A program made the position numbers and the translations under genes. Below, piece by piece: positions 7,848 to 15,977 of a DNA stretch of 64,000 nucleotides; positions within the stretch are counted from its first letter, which is position 1, and each line of letters begins with the position of its first letter. Origin of the DNA: JAWMQL01 sp033283165 (lineage in GTDB: Bacteria; Pseudomonadota; Gammaproteobacteria; Pseudomonadales; Halieaceae); NCBI GenBank assembly GCA_033283165.1, contig JAWMQL010000003.1, positions 852,099-916,098 of the forward strand, written 5' to 3'. A model generated the notes under the pieces. It ran no database searches. It saw nothing but the letters and a program-made list of their open reading frames with translations, and was not told the DNA's origin.

Positions 7848-10160
7848 ATGAAGCATGACACTCTAAAAACCGCAGAATATAAAACCGCGCCAACAGTTTT
7901 ATCACTGGCTACCCGCGCTGCACTGGTGACCGCGCTGGCAACAGCGACAGGATTCCCGGCCGCGCAGGCGCAACAGGCACCGCGAGGATCGGCCGCGGCG
8001 CTGCTGGAAGAAGTGGTCGTGACGGCGCGCAAGCGGGAGGAAAGTGCGCAGGAAGTGCCGCTGTCGGTGTCCGCCTTCAACGAGGAGCAGATCGAGGCGC
8101 TGAAAGTGAGAGACCTGGAAAACCTGTCTGTCGGCATGCCCAATGTGGCACTCGATACGGTCGGCACAGTGCGAGGCTACGCCAACTTCTCCATCCGCGG
8201 GCTGGGATTGAACAGCTCCATCCTGTCCATCGACCCCACGGTCGGGGTCTTTGTCGACGGCGTGTACCTCGGCATTGCCGGCGGTACGGTGTTTGACATG
8301 TTCGACGTCCAGAGCATAGAGGTGCTGCGCGGCCCCCAGGGCGTGCTGTTCGGCCGCAACGTGACCGGTGGCGCGGTACTGATCAATACCCGCAAACCCG
8401 GCAATGAATTCGAGGCTTCCGTGCGGGCCGCGGCAGACAGCGGTGACCAGGGCGGCCTCAACACCTACCTGATGGGCAGCGTCAGCGGCCCGCTGGGCGA
8501 CAATTTCGCTGCCAAGCTGACCGCCTATTACAACGACGACGAGGGCTGGTTCGAGAACAAGGCAAGCGGCGAGGACTTCGGTGCGTTCGAGCAAAAAATG
8601 GTCAGGGCGGTGGGCGTCTGGACCCCCGGCGATCGTTCAGAGCTGGTGCTGCGCTGGGAGCACGCGGAAAACGACAGCGACGGCCCCGCGGCCCAGTCCC
8701 ACACCAACGGCTCCGGCGTCCCCGGCGCCATCGTCAACTTCAAGCGCGACAGCCACGATTTTGCGATCGACGAAGAGGGGTTCTACGACACCGAGACCGA
8801 CTTCGTCACCCTGGAGTTCAACCTGGACGTGGACTTTGGCGGCGGCACGATCACCAACATCGCCGGCTGGCGGGACTACGCGGCAGACTCACTGGGCGAC
8901 ATCGACGCCCAGCCGGTCTGGCTGTTCCATGCCCGCAGCTGGTCACGGGCCGAGCAGTTCAGCAACGAGTTGCGCTACAACGGCATGTTCGCCGACCGGG
9001 CCAATGTCACCACTGGCCTGTACTACTTCACCAATGACATCGAAACCTCGGAGCGCCGGGAGTTACTGGGCATCGCCACCGGCGGCGTCGCCCCTGCGGC
9101 GATCTTCGACGGCGGCGGCTATTACGATGTGACAACCTGGGGTGCCTTCGCATCCGTCGATTACGACCTGAGCGATGCCCTGACCCTGACCGCCGGACTG
9201 CGTTACACCTACGAGAAGAAAGAGGCGGAGATCGCCTCGTTGAGCCGGAACATTGCCCAGGGCGGCGCCCCTACCTGCAACCTGGTGGACCCGGACCCGG
9301 GCGAGGCGCGCTGCCCGATCGACTTCAAGGACGATGAGGACTGGAGCAGTTGGTCGCCCAAGCTGGGGCTGACCTACCACCTGTCGGACTCGGCGCGTAT
9401 CTACGGCCACTGGACGCGCGGCTACCGCTCCGGCGGCTATAACCTGCGCAACACCTCCTTCGACCCGGCCGACCTGCCGGGCCCCTTCGACGAGGAAGTG
9501 GTCGACAACTATGAAATCGGCTACAAGTCGGAGTACGGCCGGGGGCGCCTGAACGCCGCCCTGTTCTTCAGCGACGTCCAGGATATGCAGCGGGAACTGA
9601 ACTTCCCGGGGCCGATCGGCGTGATCCAGCTGATCCGCAATACTGCCGACGCGGACATCCTGGGCGTCGAGGTCGACGGCAGCTTTGCCCTGACCGACAA
9701 CCTGCTGGCCACTGCCTCCGTGGGCTGGATCGACGCCGAGTATACCGAGGTCAAGGCGGACCTCAACGGTGACGGGGTCATAGACCGGCTGGACGAGTCG
9801 CTGGAGTTACCCCGGGCGGCGGAGTGGACCTACAGCATCGGCCTGAATCACGACCTGCAGCTGGGTGACTGGGGCTATATGAGCTCGCGGATCAATTACG
9901 CCTATCGCGACGATTCCTTCTACACGGACAGCAACCTCGGCTTTATCCTGGACCAGGAAATCGTCGATGCCGGCATCGATTTCTACTCCAATGATGGTCA
10001 CTGGGCGTTCGGTATCTACGGCAAGAACCTGCTGAACGACGTGAAGCACGGTGGAGACACCCAGTTGCCCGACGTCATCTCGGGCGTGCCCACCGGCGGC
10101 ACCTTCGCGCCGCTGGCCAAGGGTCGGGTTTACGGCCTCGAAGTGACCTACACCTTTTAA
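7848..10160 (+). CDS. TonB-dependent receptor
   Basis: A 770-residue outer-membrane receptor for energised uptake of an unknown substrate. A signal peptide ends near AQA at residues 41-43. It is followed by LEEVVVTARKREE (TonB-box region), then QEVPLSVSAFNEEQIEAL and the plug domain with VEVLRGPQGVLFGRNVTGGA-type sequence. The remainder is a long beta-barrel ending in YGLEVTYTF with a C-terminal Phe, the Bam recognition signature. The plug sequence is of the type abundant in sphingomonads and marine gammaproteobacteria that scavenge plant, algal or terpenoid compounds; no substrate can be named. It lies 65 bp after the HMG-CoA reductase in the same direction, separated by a hairpin. Confidence 0.93.
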   Translation: MKHDTLKTAEYKTAPTVLSLATRAALVTALATATGFPAAQAQQAPRGSAAALLEEVVVTARKREESAQEVPLSVSAFNEEQIEALKVRDLENLSVGMPNVALDTVGTVRGYANFSIRGLGLNSSILSIDPTVGVFVDGVYLGIAGGTVFDMFDVQSIEVLRGPQGVLFGRNVTGGAVLINTRKPGNEFEASVRAAADSGDQGGLNTYLMGSVSGPLGDNFAAKLTAYYNDDEGWFENKASGEDFGAFEQKMVRAVGVWTPGDRSELVLRWEHAENDSDGPAAQSHTNGSGVPGAIVNFKRDSHDFAIDEEGFYDTETDFVTLEFNLDVDFGGGTITNIAGWRDYAADSLGDIDAQPVWLFHARSWSRAEQFSNELRYNGMFADRANVTTGLYYFTNDIETSERRELLGIATGGVAPAAIFDGGGYYDVTTWGAFASVDYDLSDALTLTAGLRYTYEKKEAEIASLSRNIAQGGAPTCNLVDPDPGEARCPIDFKDDEDWSSWSPKLGLTYHLSDSARIYGHWTRGYRSGGYNLRNTSFDPADLPGPFDEEVVDNYEIGYKSEYGRGRLNAALFFSDVQDMQRELNFPGPIGVIQLIRNTADADILGVEVDGSFALTDNLLATASVGWIDAEYTEVKADLNGDGVIDRLDESLELPRAAEWTYSIGLNHDLQLGDWGYMSSRINYAYRDDSFYTDSNLGFILDQEIVDAGIDFYSNDGHWAFGIYGKNLLNDVKHGGDTQLPDVISGVPTGGTFAPLAKGRVYGLEVTYTF

Positions 10161-10168
10161 CAAAAAAA

Positions 10169-10211
10169 GGGGACAGTTCACTTAATTCAAGGAATTAAGT
10201 GAACTGTCCCC
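10169..10211. repeat. REP-like palindrome, C subtype (copy 1)
   Basis: GGGGACAGTTCACTTAATTC (10169-10188) and its perfect reverse complement (10192-10211) are separated by AAG. The element is preceded by a run of A and starts 9 bp after the TonB receptor stop, so it may also terminate or stabilise that transcript. Related elements are at 15795, 34704 and 42914. GGGGACAG palindromes of this kind are typical of REP elements mobilised by REP-associated tyrosine transposases; no such transposase is in the window. Confidence 0.85.
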
Positions 10212-10230
10212 GAAACAGGAGGCTAGAGTC

Positions 10231-10740
10231 ATGGCTAAACTGCGAAAAGAGCGGCTGCTGTTCGGCTGCGCCCTGCTGGTGCTGATCGTGCTGGTGGAAC
10301 TGGTGCTGCACCGGTTCCACCTGCCCACCTGGCCCGCCTTCCTGGTGATGATCTTCTTCTTCGAGATGCACATGGACAGGGCACGCATCCCGCACCTGCT
10401 GCTGGGCGGACTGGTGGGCATCGGCTGTTACATGCTCACCGTTCAGTTCGTACAGGCAGTGGCGCCCGTGTGGGGCGCGGAACTGGCCCGGCTGGTGTTC
10501 ATCTGTGCCGTGGTTTACGCCATAGTCGCCTTTGGCGAGATATTGCCCACGATTTTCAATAACTACGCCTTCATGTTTTTCCTGGTGAGCGGGCTCGCCG
10601 CGCGCCAGGCCGACAGCACCCCGGCTCCCTGGACCTGGATGGCGGTTGCATTAGTGGCCGGCACGGCGGTCATCGCCGGCATCCTGGTCATCCGGCGCCT
10701 GTTGGCCGGCCCAGGGCCAGCACCCGCAAACGGGGACTAG
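10231..10740 (+). CDS. Hypothetical integral membrane protein
   Basis: 169 residues with about five hydrophobic segments: LLFGCALLVLIVLVELVL (about 9-26), WPAFLVMIFFF (about 34-45), a Gly-rich segment at 56-72, LVFICAVVYAIVAFGEIL (about 88-105) and a final segment near 135-155. A charged C-terminal tail ends it. I do not recognise the family. The start at ATG 10231 follows ACAGGAGG-like sequence after the palindrome. Its stop shares the tetranucleotide CTAG with the stop of the convergent dehydrogenase. No function is assigned. Confidence 0.7.
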   Translation: MAKLRKERLLFGCALLVLIVLVELVLHRFHLPTWPAFLVMIFFFEMHMDRARIPHLLLGGLVGIGCYMLTVQFVQAVAPVWGAELARLVFICAVVYAIVAFGEILPTIFNNYAFMFFLVSGLAARQADSTPAPWTWMAVALVAGTAVIAGILVIRRLLAGPGPAPANGD

Positions 10741-11507
10741 AATCCCTCGGCCTTGTGCGCATAGTTCCACAGGTAATTGGGGAAAAAACGGCGCATGATA
10801 TAACCCACCCGAGTGCCTTTGCCTGGAAAAGAGAAAAATTTGCCCGCCTCCAGGCACTGCTCGATATCCGCAATGACCTCTTCCGGCGAAATGGCGGGAG
10901 AGGCTTCAGTCAGTTTGGGTACCACCGTATCCTTTGCCTGCTGCCACAGCGGCGTCGCCACCGGCGGCGGGCACACGCAACAGAATCGCACGCCGCTGTC
11001 GCGGTTTTCGTGATACAGAATCTCCGTGTACATCTGTACCGCGCCCTTGGTAGCGCAGTAGCCCCCCATCAGCAGTCCGGGGATGACACCGGACATGGAG
11101 GAGAAACTGACAAAATCGCCGCTGCCCCGCGCAACCATGCGCGGCAGGGCCGCGGTGGCCACGTTGACCAGGCCACCGTAATTGATGTCCATGAGCTTGA
11201 GTTGCAACTTCGGATCCTGCTCCAGCAGCTTGCCGAAGGGCATGATAGCGGCGGCGTTGCACACCCGGTCGACCGGGCCCAACTCATTCTCAACCTGCTC
11301 CACCACCGCGCGTACCGCATCGGTGTCGCTGATATCCACCGGGTAGGGCTTGACGGTTGGATGATCGGCGGCGGTTTCCGCCATGCCGGCCTCGTTCACG
11401 TCCAGGATCGCCACGCTCGCGCCCTGGGCTGCCAGAATCCGCGCGGCGGTTCGGCCCATACCGCTGCCGCCCCCGGTTATCAATGCCACCTTGCCGGTAA
11501 AGGCCAT
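10737..11507 (-). CDS. SDR family NAD(P)-dependent oxidoreductase
   Basis: The 256-residue classical short-chain dehydrogenase has the Rossmann TGGGSGMG motif (residues 11-18), the NAAA variant of the NNAG motif at 84-87, and the catalytic Ser137, Tyr150 and Lys154 (GGYCATKGA). The C-terminus, RRFFPNYLWNYAHKAEGF, is longer and more basic than in many SDRs. It lies 27 bp downstream of a second SDR on the same strand, so the two are probably co-transcribed. The substrate is unknown; the neighbourhood (two SDRs, LLM oxidoreductase, epimerase-like protein) suggests catabolism of alcohol- or ketone-bearing lipids or terpenoids. Confidence 0.9.
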   Translation of the reverse strand: MAFTGKVALITGGGSGMGRTAARILAAQGASVAILDVNEAGMAETAADHPTVKPYPVDISDTDAVRAVVEQVENELGPVDRVCNAAAIMPFGKLLEQDPKLQLKLMDINYGGLVNVATAALPRMVARGSGDFVSFSSMSGVIPGLLMGGYCATKGAVQMYTEILYHENRDSGVRFCCVCPPPVATPLWQQAKDTVVPKLTEASPAISPEEVIADIEQCLEAGKFFSFPGKGTRVGYIMRRFFPNYLWNYAHKAEGF

Positions 11508-11534
11508 ATGCTGTCTCCTGCTGCGGGCTGTTGT

Positions 11535-12347
11535 TTATGCCTTGAAAGTGGTGAAATTCGGTCCGCGCCGCAGGCTGTGCCCGCCATCCACGTTGATGCA
11601 CTGGCCGGTAATCCAGCGTGACTCCGGACTGATCAGGAAGCGCGCCAGGCGGCCGACGTCCTCCGGTTGAGCCACATCGCCCAGTGGCGTGTTCTCGATA
11701 TAGGACCGGTAGACCTCAGAATCGCGGGGAATACCTGCCATGACCTCCGTCGCCACAAAGCCGGGCCGGATCGCGTTGAAGCGCACCCGGTGCGGGCCGT
11801 TCTCATCCGCGGCGTTGCGTACCATGGCCTCGATGCCCGCTTTGCTCACGGGATAGGCACCGAACCAGGGGTGCGTGATGTGCCCGGCCAAGGAGGACAT
11901 GCCCACAAAGGAGCCACCGCCCGCCTCGATCATGCGTGGCAGGCTGTGCTTGATACACAGCATCGTGCCCAGCACATTGAGATGCAGGACCCGCAGGAAC
12001 TCGTCGGTATCCATGTTCTCATAACCGAACAGCATCCCGCCGCCACCGGCGTTAGCCACGCAACCGTCGAGCTTGCCGGTCGGCTCCAATGCCTTTGCAA
12101 CCATGGCCTGGACACTGTCCTCGTCCGTGACGTCGCCGGTCACAAACTGTACGCTACCGCCAAAATCCGCCACCGCAGCCACTTTTTCCGCGGCCGCCTC
12201 CAGCACCTCAACCCGTCGCCCGCTGATCGTCACGGCAGCGCCATCCGCGGCCAGTTCCATGGCGCAGCCGGTACCGATCCCGGTGCCGCCACCGGTTACC
12301 AGTACCGAACAGCCCCGCAGGTTGCCTGCCCTCCTGATCTCTTCCAT
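11535..12347 (-). CDS. SDR family oxidoreductase
   Basis: A 270-residue classical SDR with cofactor motif TGGGTGIG (18-25), the conserved structural motif ANAGG at 98-102, the active-site Ser152 and the Tyr165-x3-Lys169 pair (AYPVSKAG). PGFVATEVM and the C-terminal ITGQCINVDGG (the usual SDR end sequence) are complete. This is the first gene of a two-gene minus-strand operon and is divergent from the PQQ-propeller gene (137 bp between the starts). Reaction direction and substrate cannot be determined from sequence. Confidence 0.9.
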   Translation of the reverse strand: MEEIRRAGNLRGCSVLVTGGGTGIGTGCAMELAADGAAVTISGRRVEVLEAAAEKVAAVADFGGSVQFVTGDVTDEDSVQAMVAKALEPTGKLDGCVANAGGGGMLFGYENMDTDEFLRVLHLNVLGTMLCIKHSLPRMIEAGGGSFVGMSSLAGHITHPWFGAYPVSKAGIEAMVRNAADENGPHRVRFNAIRPGFVATEVMAGIPRDSEVYRSYIENTPLGDVAQPEDVGRLARFLISPESRWITGQCINVDGGHSLRRGPNFTTFKA

Positions 12348-12484
12348 CGTGGTTTCTCCGATTAAACCCGGGTCGGGGCGTTTATCATCGAGGCACTATA
12401 CAATGATGCCCCGCCGTGGAAACGGCCGCCGTGACTTTTCCCGCCGGGGTACAACTATTGATATCGAATGCTAGCAAAGACCGG

Positions 12485-14023
12485 ATGACGCTCTTCCTCC
12501 AGCTGATTGCAAGCGCGCTGTTGCTGGTCAGTGCGGGCGCCCTGTGCCAGCCGGCGTACTCACCGGGGGGCTGGCCTACCCTGCACCATGACGCCGGAAA
12601 CCGTCGCGCGGTGAGCGCCCGCGTGGTGGGCAGGGACTACCACGCCTGGCAGGCCCTGGCAGGGGCCTCCGTGCTCACCGCTCCCGTGGCCAGCCCCGAC
12701 GGCCAGCAACTCTACCTGACCACCGGCCGGGCCGCTGGTGCTTCCAACCTCCACGCCTTCAGCCGCGATGGAAAGTTGCTGTGGCAGTCGGACCCGTGGC
12801 AGGACGCCGACCACGGCGTGGACGCCTGCGCGATCCTCTCCAGCCCCATCGTCGATGCCGCGGGCGACCTCTATGTCAGCGACTGTAACCAGCTCTTCGC
12901 CTACCGCGCTGATGGCAGCATCAAGTGGATCCAGGAACTGCCACCACCGCAGCCAGGCGACTGGGCCGCCGCCGGGGATCACCCGGTCAATGCTTTCACC
13001 ACGGCGGTCTTCACAACGGGTGGAGAGGTCCTGGGCGTCACCAATTTCGGCGACGTCGTGGTCGCGGATCGGAACACAGGCAAGATGCTGAACGAGCCCT
13101 TCCGGCTACCCGCCGCAAATGCGCCCTATTCCGTCAAGCATCCCCTGCCCGATACCCTGCTGGACCACGGCCTCATGGACGCGCGATTTCGGGAGTGGGC
13201 CTGGCAGCTTATCTTCGGCGGCAACATGCGCTCCGCCAACACACCGGCGGTGGCCGCTTCGGGCCGGGTGTATGCGGTGGGCAGCAGCAATACCCCGGGA
13301 GTCGGCGCCCTGTACGGGCTGGATGTCGATACCGCTCAGTCCCCGTACCTGGTACGAGTCGCGTTCGCCACCGAAATCGGGATCGGCAGTGGTTCCAGCC
13401 CGGCCCTGTCCCCTGACGAGCGCCAGGTCTATGTCAGTGATGAAGAAGGCTGGTTCTACGCAATCGATAGCGTCACGGGCGAGGTCCTCTGGCGGGTCAG
13501 GACTGCTGCGGCTGCGGGCGCCGCCGCAGTGGGCCGGGACGGGACAATCTATGCCCTGCAGGAGTTTCCGGCACCCGCGCTGATCGCGCTGGACGACACC
13601 GGCGCCGAACTGTGGCAGAGCGATATCGCCGGCGCGCTGACCGGGATGCCGGATTCGTTCCTGTTCGGTGAGGCGGTTGGCGCGGCCAACGGGAATCCCA
13701 CCGTGACCGCCGATGCGGTGCTGGTGCCCGTCTCCCTGGGCTACCAGGCGCCCCTGTTGAACGTAACACTGCCGGTGCAGTCGGTATTGTTGGCGCTGGA
13801 CAAACGCAGCGGCAGGTTCATCGCGCGGGTAGCCGACTTACCGGATGATTCCAGTGGTATCACCGCCGTGCTGCCGGACGGGACCTTGATCAACAGCCTC
13901 GGGGCCGTGCTGACTTCCTCGGTCAATCCGCTGAAGGCGCTGGCAGATCTGCTGCTGCCCGGTGATCTGACCCTGCTACCTCCCCGGGGCGGCGTCCAGG
14001 TATTACTGCCGGTTTCTCAGTAG
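12485..14023 (+). CDS. Exported PQQ-like beta-propeller protein
   Basis: A 512-residue protein with an N-terminal signal peptide (MTLFLQLIASALLLVSAGAL) followed by PQQ-like propeller repeats. Blade-like strings include GQQLYLTTGRA, GDLYVSDCNQLFAYRADGSIKW, ERQVYVSDEEGWFYAIDS with VTGEVLWRVRT, and GTIYALQEFPAPALIALDD. This fold occurs in BamB, in quinoprotein dehydrogenases and in extracellular binding proteins. No PQQ-binding dehydrogenase signature is evident, so a binding or structural role is as likely as an enzymatic one. ATG 12485 is chosen because it gives a clean signal peptide; an in-frame codon at 12416 would bury it. Its 3' end overlaps the convergent epimerase-like gene by 7 bp. Confidence 0.75.
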   Translation: MTLFLQLIASALLLVSAGALCQPAYSPGGWPTLHHDAGNRRAVSARVVGRDYHAWQALAGASVLTAPVASPDGQQLYLTTGRAAGASNLHAFSRDGKLLWQSDPWQDADHGVDACAILSSPIVDAAGDLYVSDCNQLFAYRADGSIKWIQELPPPQPGDWAAAGDHPVNAFTTAVFTTGGEVLGVTNFGDVVVADRNTGKMLNEPFRLPAANAPYSVKHPLPDTLLDHGLMDARFREWAWQLIFGGNMRSANTPAVAASGRVYAVGSSNTPGVGALYGLDVDTAQSPYLVRVAFATEIGIGSGSSPALSPDERQVYVSDEEGWFYAIDSVTGEVLWRVRTAAAAGAAAVGRDGTIYALQEFPAPALIALDDTGAELWQSDIAGALTGMPDSFLFGEAVGAANGNPTVTADAVLVPVSLGYQAPLLNVTLPVQSVLLALDKRSGRFIARVADLPDDSSGITAVLPDGTLINSLGAVLTSSVNPLKALADLLLPGDLTLLPPRGGVQVLLPVSQ

Positions 14024-14907
14024 GCAGCCACCAGCTGCGCCACTGTTTCGCGAATCCTGTTGCGGCTATAACCCAGTTCCCCGTTGTCGGGCTCGTACGT
14101 CACCACCGCGTTGCGACCGGCATACATCATCACATCCGGGAACAGGGGATGTTCGTCTTCCGACACCGGCAGGTCGACCGGGTTGCCGGCCAGCTCGAAG
14201 AACAGTTCCAGGTAGGCCTTCCAGCTCAGGTTCTCGTCCCCCACCAGATAGGCCTTGCCGCCCTGGCCCCGGGCCAGCGCGCCGGCGATGGCTTCCGACA
14301 TGGACTGGCTGCTGATATGGTTCACACCGCCCCCAGGCGCTACCACCGGTACCCCCTCCAGCTGGCCGCGGGCGTACTTCACCAACACCGCCAGGTGCGG
14401 CACGGTCAGGCCGGGTACGTGCCCGAGAATGAATGGCGCATTCAGGCTGCAGACCACGAATCTGTCACTGTTGAGGGCTCGCACGCCCTCGTCCGCCAGG
14501 TGCCGCGAACGGACGTACACGCTGCGCTCGATCGCCTCGGGGACCACCTGGGGATAGTAACTGCCGATGTAGACCGCACGTTCCAGGCCGGCCTCGGCGG
14601 CACGGGCAAAAAACCGCGGAATCGCCTCTGCGTTGACCCGCAGGTAAAATTCGGCCTCGTCCTCTTCCCAGTCGTACTGGCGCATATCCGCCCCCGCGGC
14701 AAACACCAGTTGCTCAAAGCCCGCCAGGGTTTCCAGGCCGGGCTCGTCCTCCACGTAGCTACCCTGGATAAACGGGAAATCGGCCAGGCAGGCCGGCTCC
14801 GGACGGGACCGGGCCATCAGGGTCACGTCGTGACCGGCGTCGCGCAAATGCAGTGCCGCGTGGGCGCCGGTCAGTCCTGTACCGCCTACAATCAGAATCC
14901 TGCTCAT
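14017..14907 (-). CDS. NAD(P)-dependent epimerase/dehydratase-like protein
   Basis: An atypical (extended) SDR of 296 residues. The N-terminal nucleotide-binding motif is ILIVGGTGLTGAHAA (residues 4-18) and AAGAD is at about 70-74. The usual Tyr-x3-Lys is not obvious: YIGSYYPQVV is followed by RSVYVRSRHLADEG, where YVRSR has Arg in the Lys position, so catalytic activity is uncertain. It may be an NmrA-like or isoflavone-reductase-like protein. It lies 3 bp downstream of the LLM oxidoreductase on the same strand, strongly suggesting co-translation and a shared pathway. Confidence 0.8.
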   Translation of the reverse strand: MSRILIVGGTGLTGAHAALHLRDAGHDVTLMARSRPEPACLADFPFIQGSYVEDEPGLETLAGFEQLVFAAGADMRQYDWEEDEAEFYLRVNAEAIPRFFARAAEAGLERAVYIGSYYPQVVPEAIERSVYVRSRHLADEGVRALNSDRFVVCSLNAPFILGHVPGLTVPHLAVLVKYARGQLEGVPVVAPGGGVNHISSQSMSEAIAGALARGQGGKAYLVGDENLSWKAYLELFFELAGNPVDLPVSEDEHPLFPDVMMYAGRNAVVTYEPDNGELGYSRNRIRETVAQLVAAY

Positions 14908-14910
14908 TAC

Positions 14911-15774
14911 CTAATCCTTCAATTCGGGTATTACCGCGGCATATTTATCGATCATGGGCATCACGGCCTCAGGCTGGTCCCAGAGATTTTCGGAGACGCC
15001 GATCGTCGCGCGCTGGATGCCCAGGTCGCGGTATTCCTTGAGCCGATCCAGGTTGTCGGTATCCATGATCTGGATATTGATTTCCACCTCTTCCAGGCTC
15101 CGCCCCGCCGCCTTGACCAGTTCGCGAAACTCCGCCACGGCAGCTGGCACATCCCCCATGGCGATATCCACCGGGTACCAGCCATCCGCCCAGGCCGCAG
15201 CGTGCTTTTTGCCCAGGGGGCCCATGGCGCCGAGGAAGATTTTCGGCCCGCCCGGCTGCAGCGGCTTGGGCAGGGCCCAGACCGGGTCGAACTGCACGTA
15301 CTCGCCATGATAGGAGGACTCCTGGTCCCGCCACAGGGCGCGGGTCGCCGCCACCGTCTCGCGCAATACCGCGTAGCGCTTGTTGAACGGGTAGGGGCTG
15401 GCGTTCTCGAACTCCTCCTGGTTCCAGCCCACCCCGGTACCGATCATGACCCGCCCCCCGGACAGCCGGTCCAGGGTGGCGATGGTCTTGGCCTGGGCGA
15501 ACAGGTCACGTTCCATCAGCAGCGCGATGCCGGTACCCAGACGCAGGGTGCTGGTCGCATTGGCCGCGGTCATCAGCGACAGGTAGGGATCCATGATGTA
15601 CTTGTACGGCTCTGGCAAGTCGCCCCCGCCGGGATAGGGGGTAGCCAGGGAGCAGGGAATATGACTGTGTTCCCCGTACCACAACGATTCGAACCCGCGC
15701 TCCTCCAGCGCCCGGGCCAGCTCTGCGGGGTGCGGGTCGGTCGGGTTGTTCATGGAACTGAAAGCCAGGTGCAT
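14911..15774 (-). CDS. LLM class oxidoreductase, probably F420/flavin-dependent
   Basis: 287 residues of luciferase-like monooxygenase fold. Motifs seen are HPAELARALEERGFESLWYG, EHSHIP, a TLRLGTGIALL strand, DRLSGGRVMIGTGVGWNQEE and WADGWYPV, which together are typical of the TIGR03619-type F420-dependent group. The true cofactor (F420H2 or FMNH2) cannot be read from sequence. The gene starts 20 bp from a palindromic repeat at 15795-15870 and heads a two-gene unit with the epimerase-like protein. Substrate unknown. Confidence 0.88.
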   Translation of the reverse strand: MHLAFSSMNNPTDPHPAELARALEERGFESLWYGEHSHIPCSLATPYPGGGDLPEPYKYIMDPYLSLMTAANATSTLRLGTGIALLMERDLFAQAKTIATLDRLSGGRVMIGTGVGWNQEEFENASPYPFNKRYAVLRETVAATRALWRDQESSYHGEYVQFDPVWALPKPLQPGGPKIFLGAMGPLGKKHAAAWADGWYPVDIAMGDVPAAVAEFRELVKAAGRSLEEVEINIQIMDTDNLDRLKEYRDLGIQRATIGVSENLWDQPEAVMPMIDKYAAVIPELKD

Positions 15775-15794
15775 ACACGCTATCCTCTTAATTC

Positions 15795-15870
15795 GGGGAC
15801 AGTTTACTTAATTCCTGTCAGCTTATCGGAGTTCGCGAGCCCGCGGCGCACAAATAAGTAAACTGTCCCC
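15795..15870. repeat. REP-like palindrome, T subtype, with a long loop (copy 2)
   Basis: Arms GGGGACAGTTTACTTA (15795-15810) and TAAGTAAACTGTCCCC (15855-15870) are perfectly complementary but enclose 44 bases of unrelated sequence, unlike the 3-base loops of the other copies. It sits between the divergent LLM oxidoreductase and malic enzyme genes, so unlike the others it lies in a promoter region rather than at an operon end. Confidence 0.8.
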
Positions 15871-15977
15871 GGTTTTCAGTCGGCGCGGTGCGGATCACCT
15901 GTTGTTGATCGACCTCAAGCCCGGGATGCGACAGCGGCACTACACTTGAACAAGGTGGCTAAAGAAGGGGGTGTTGC

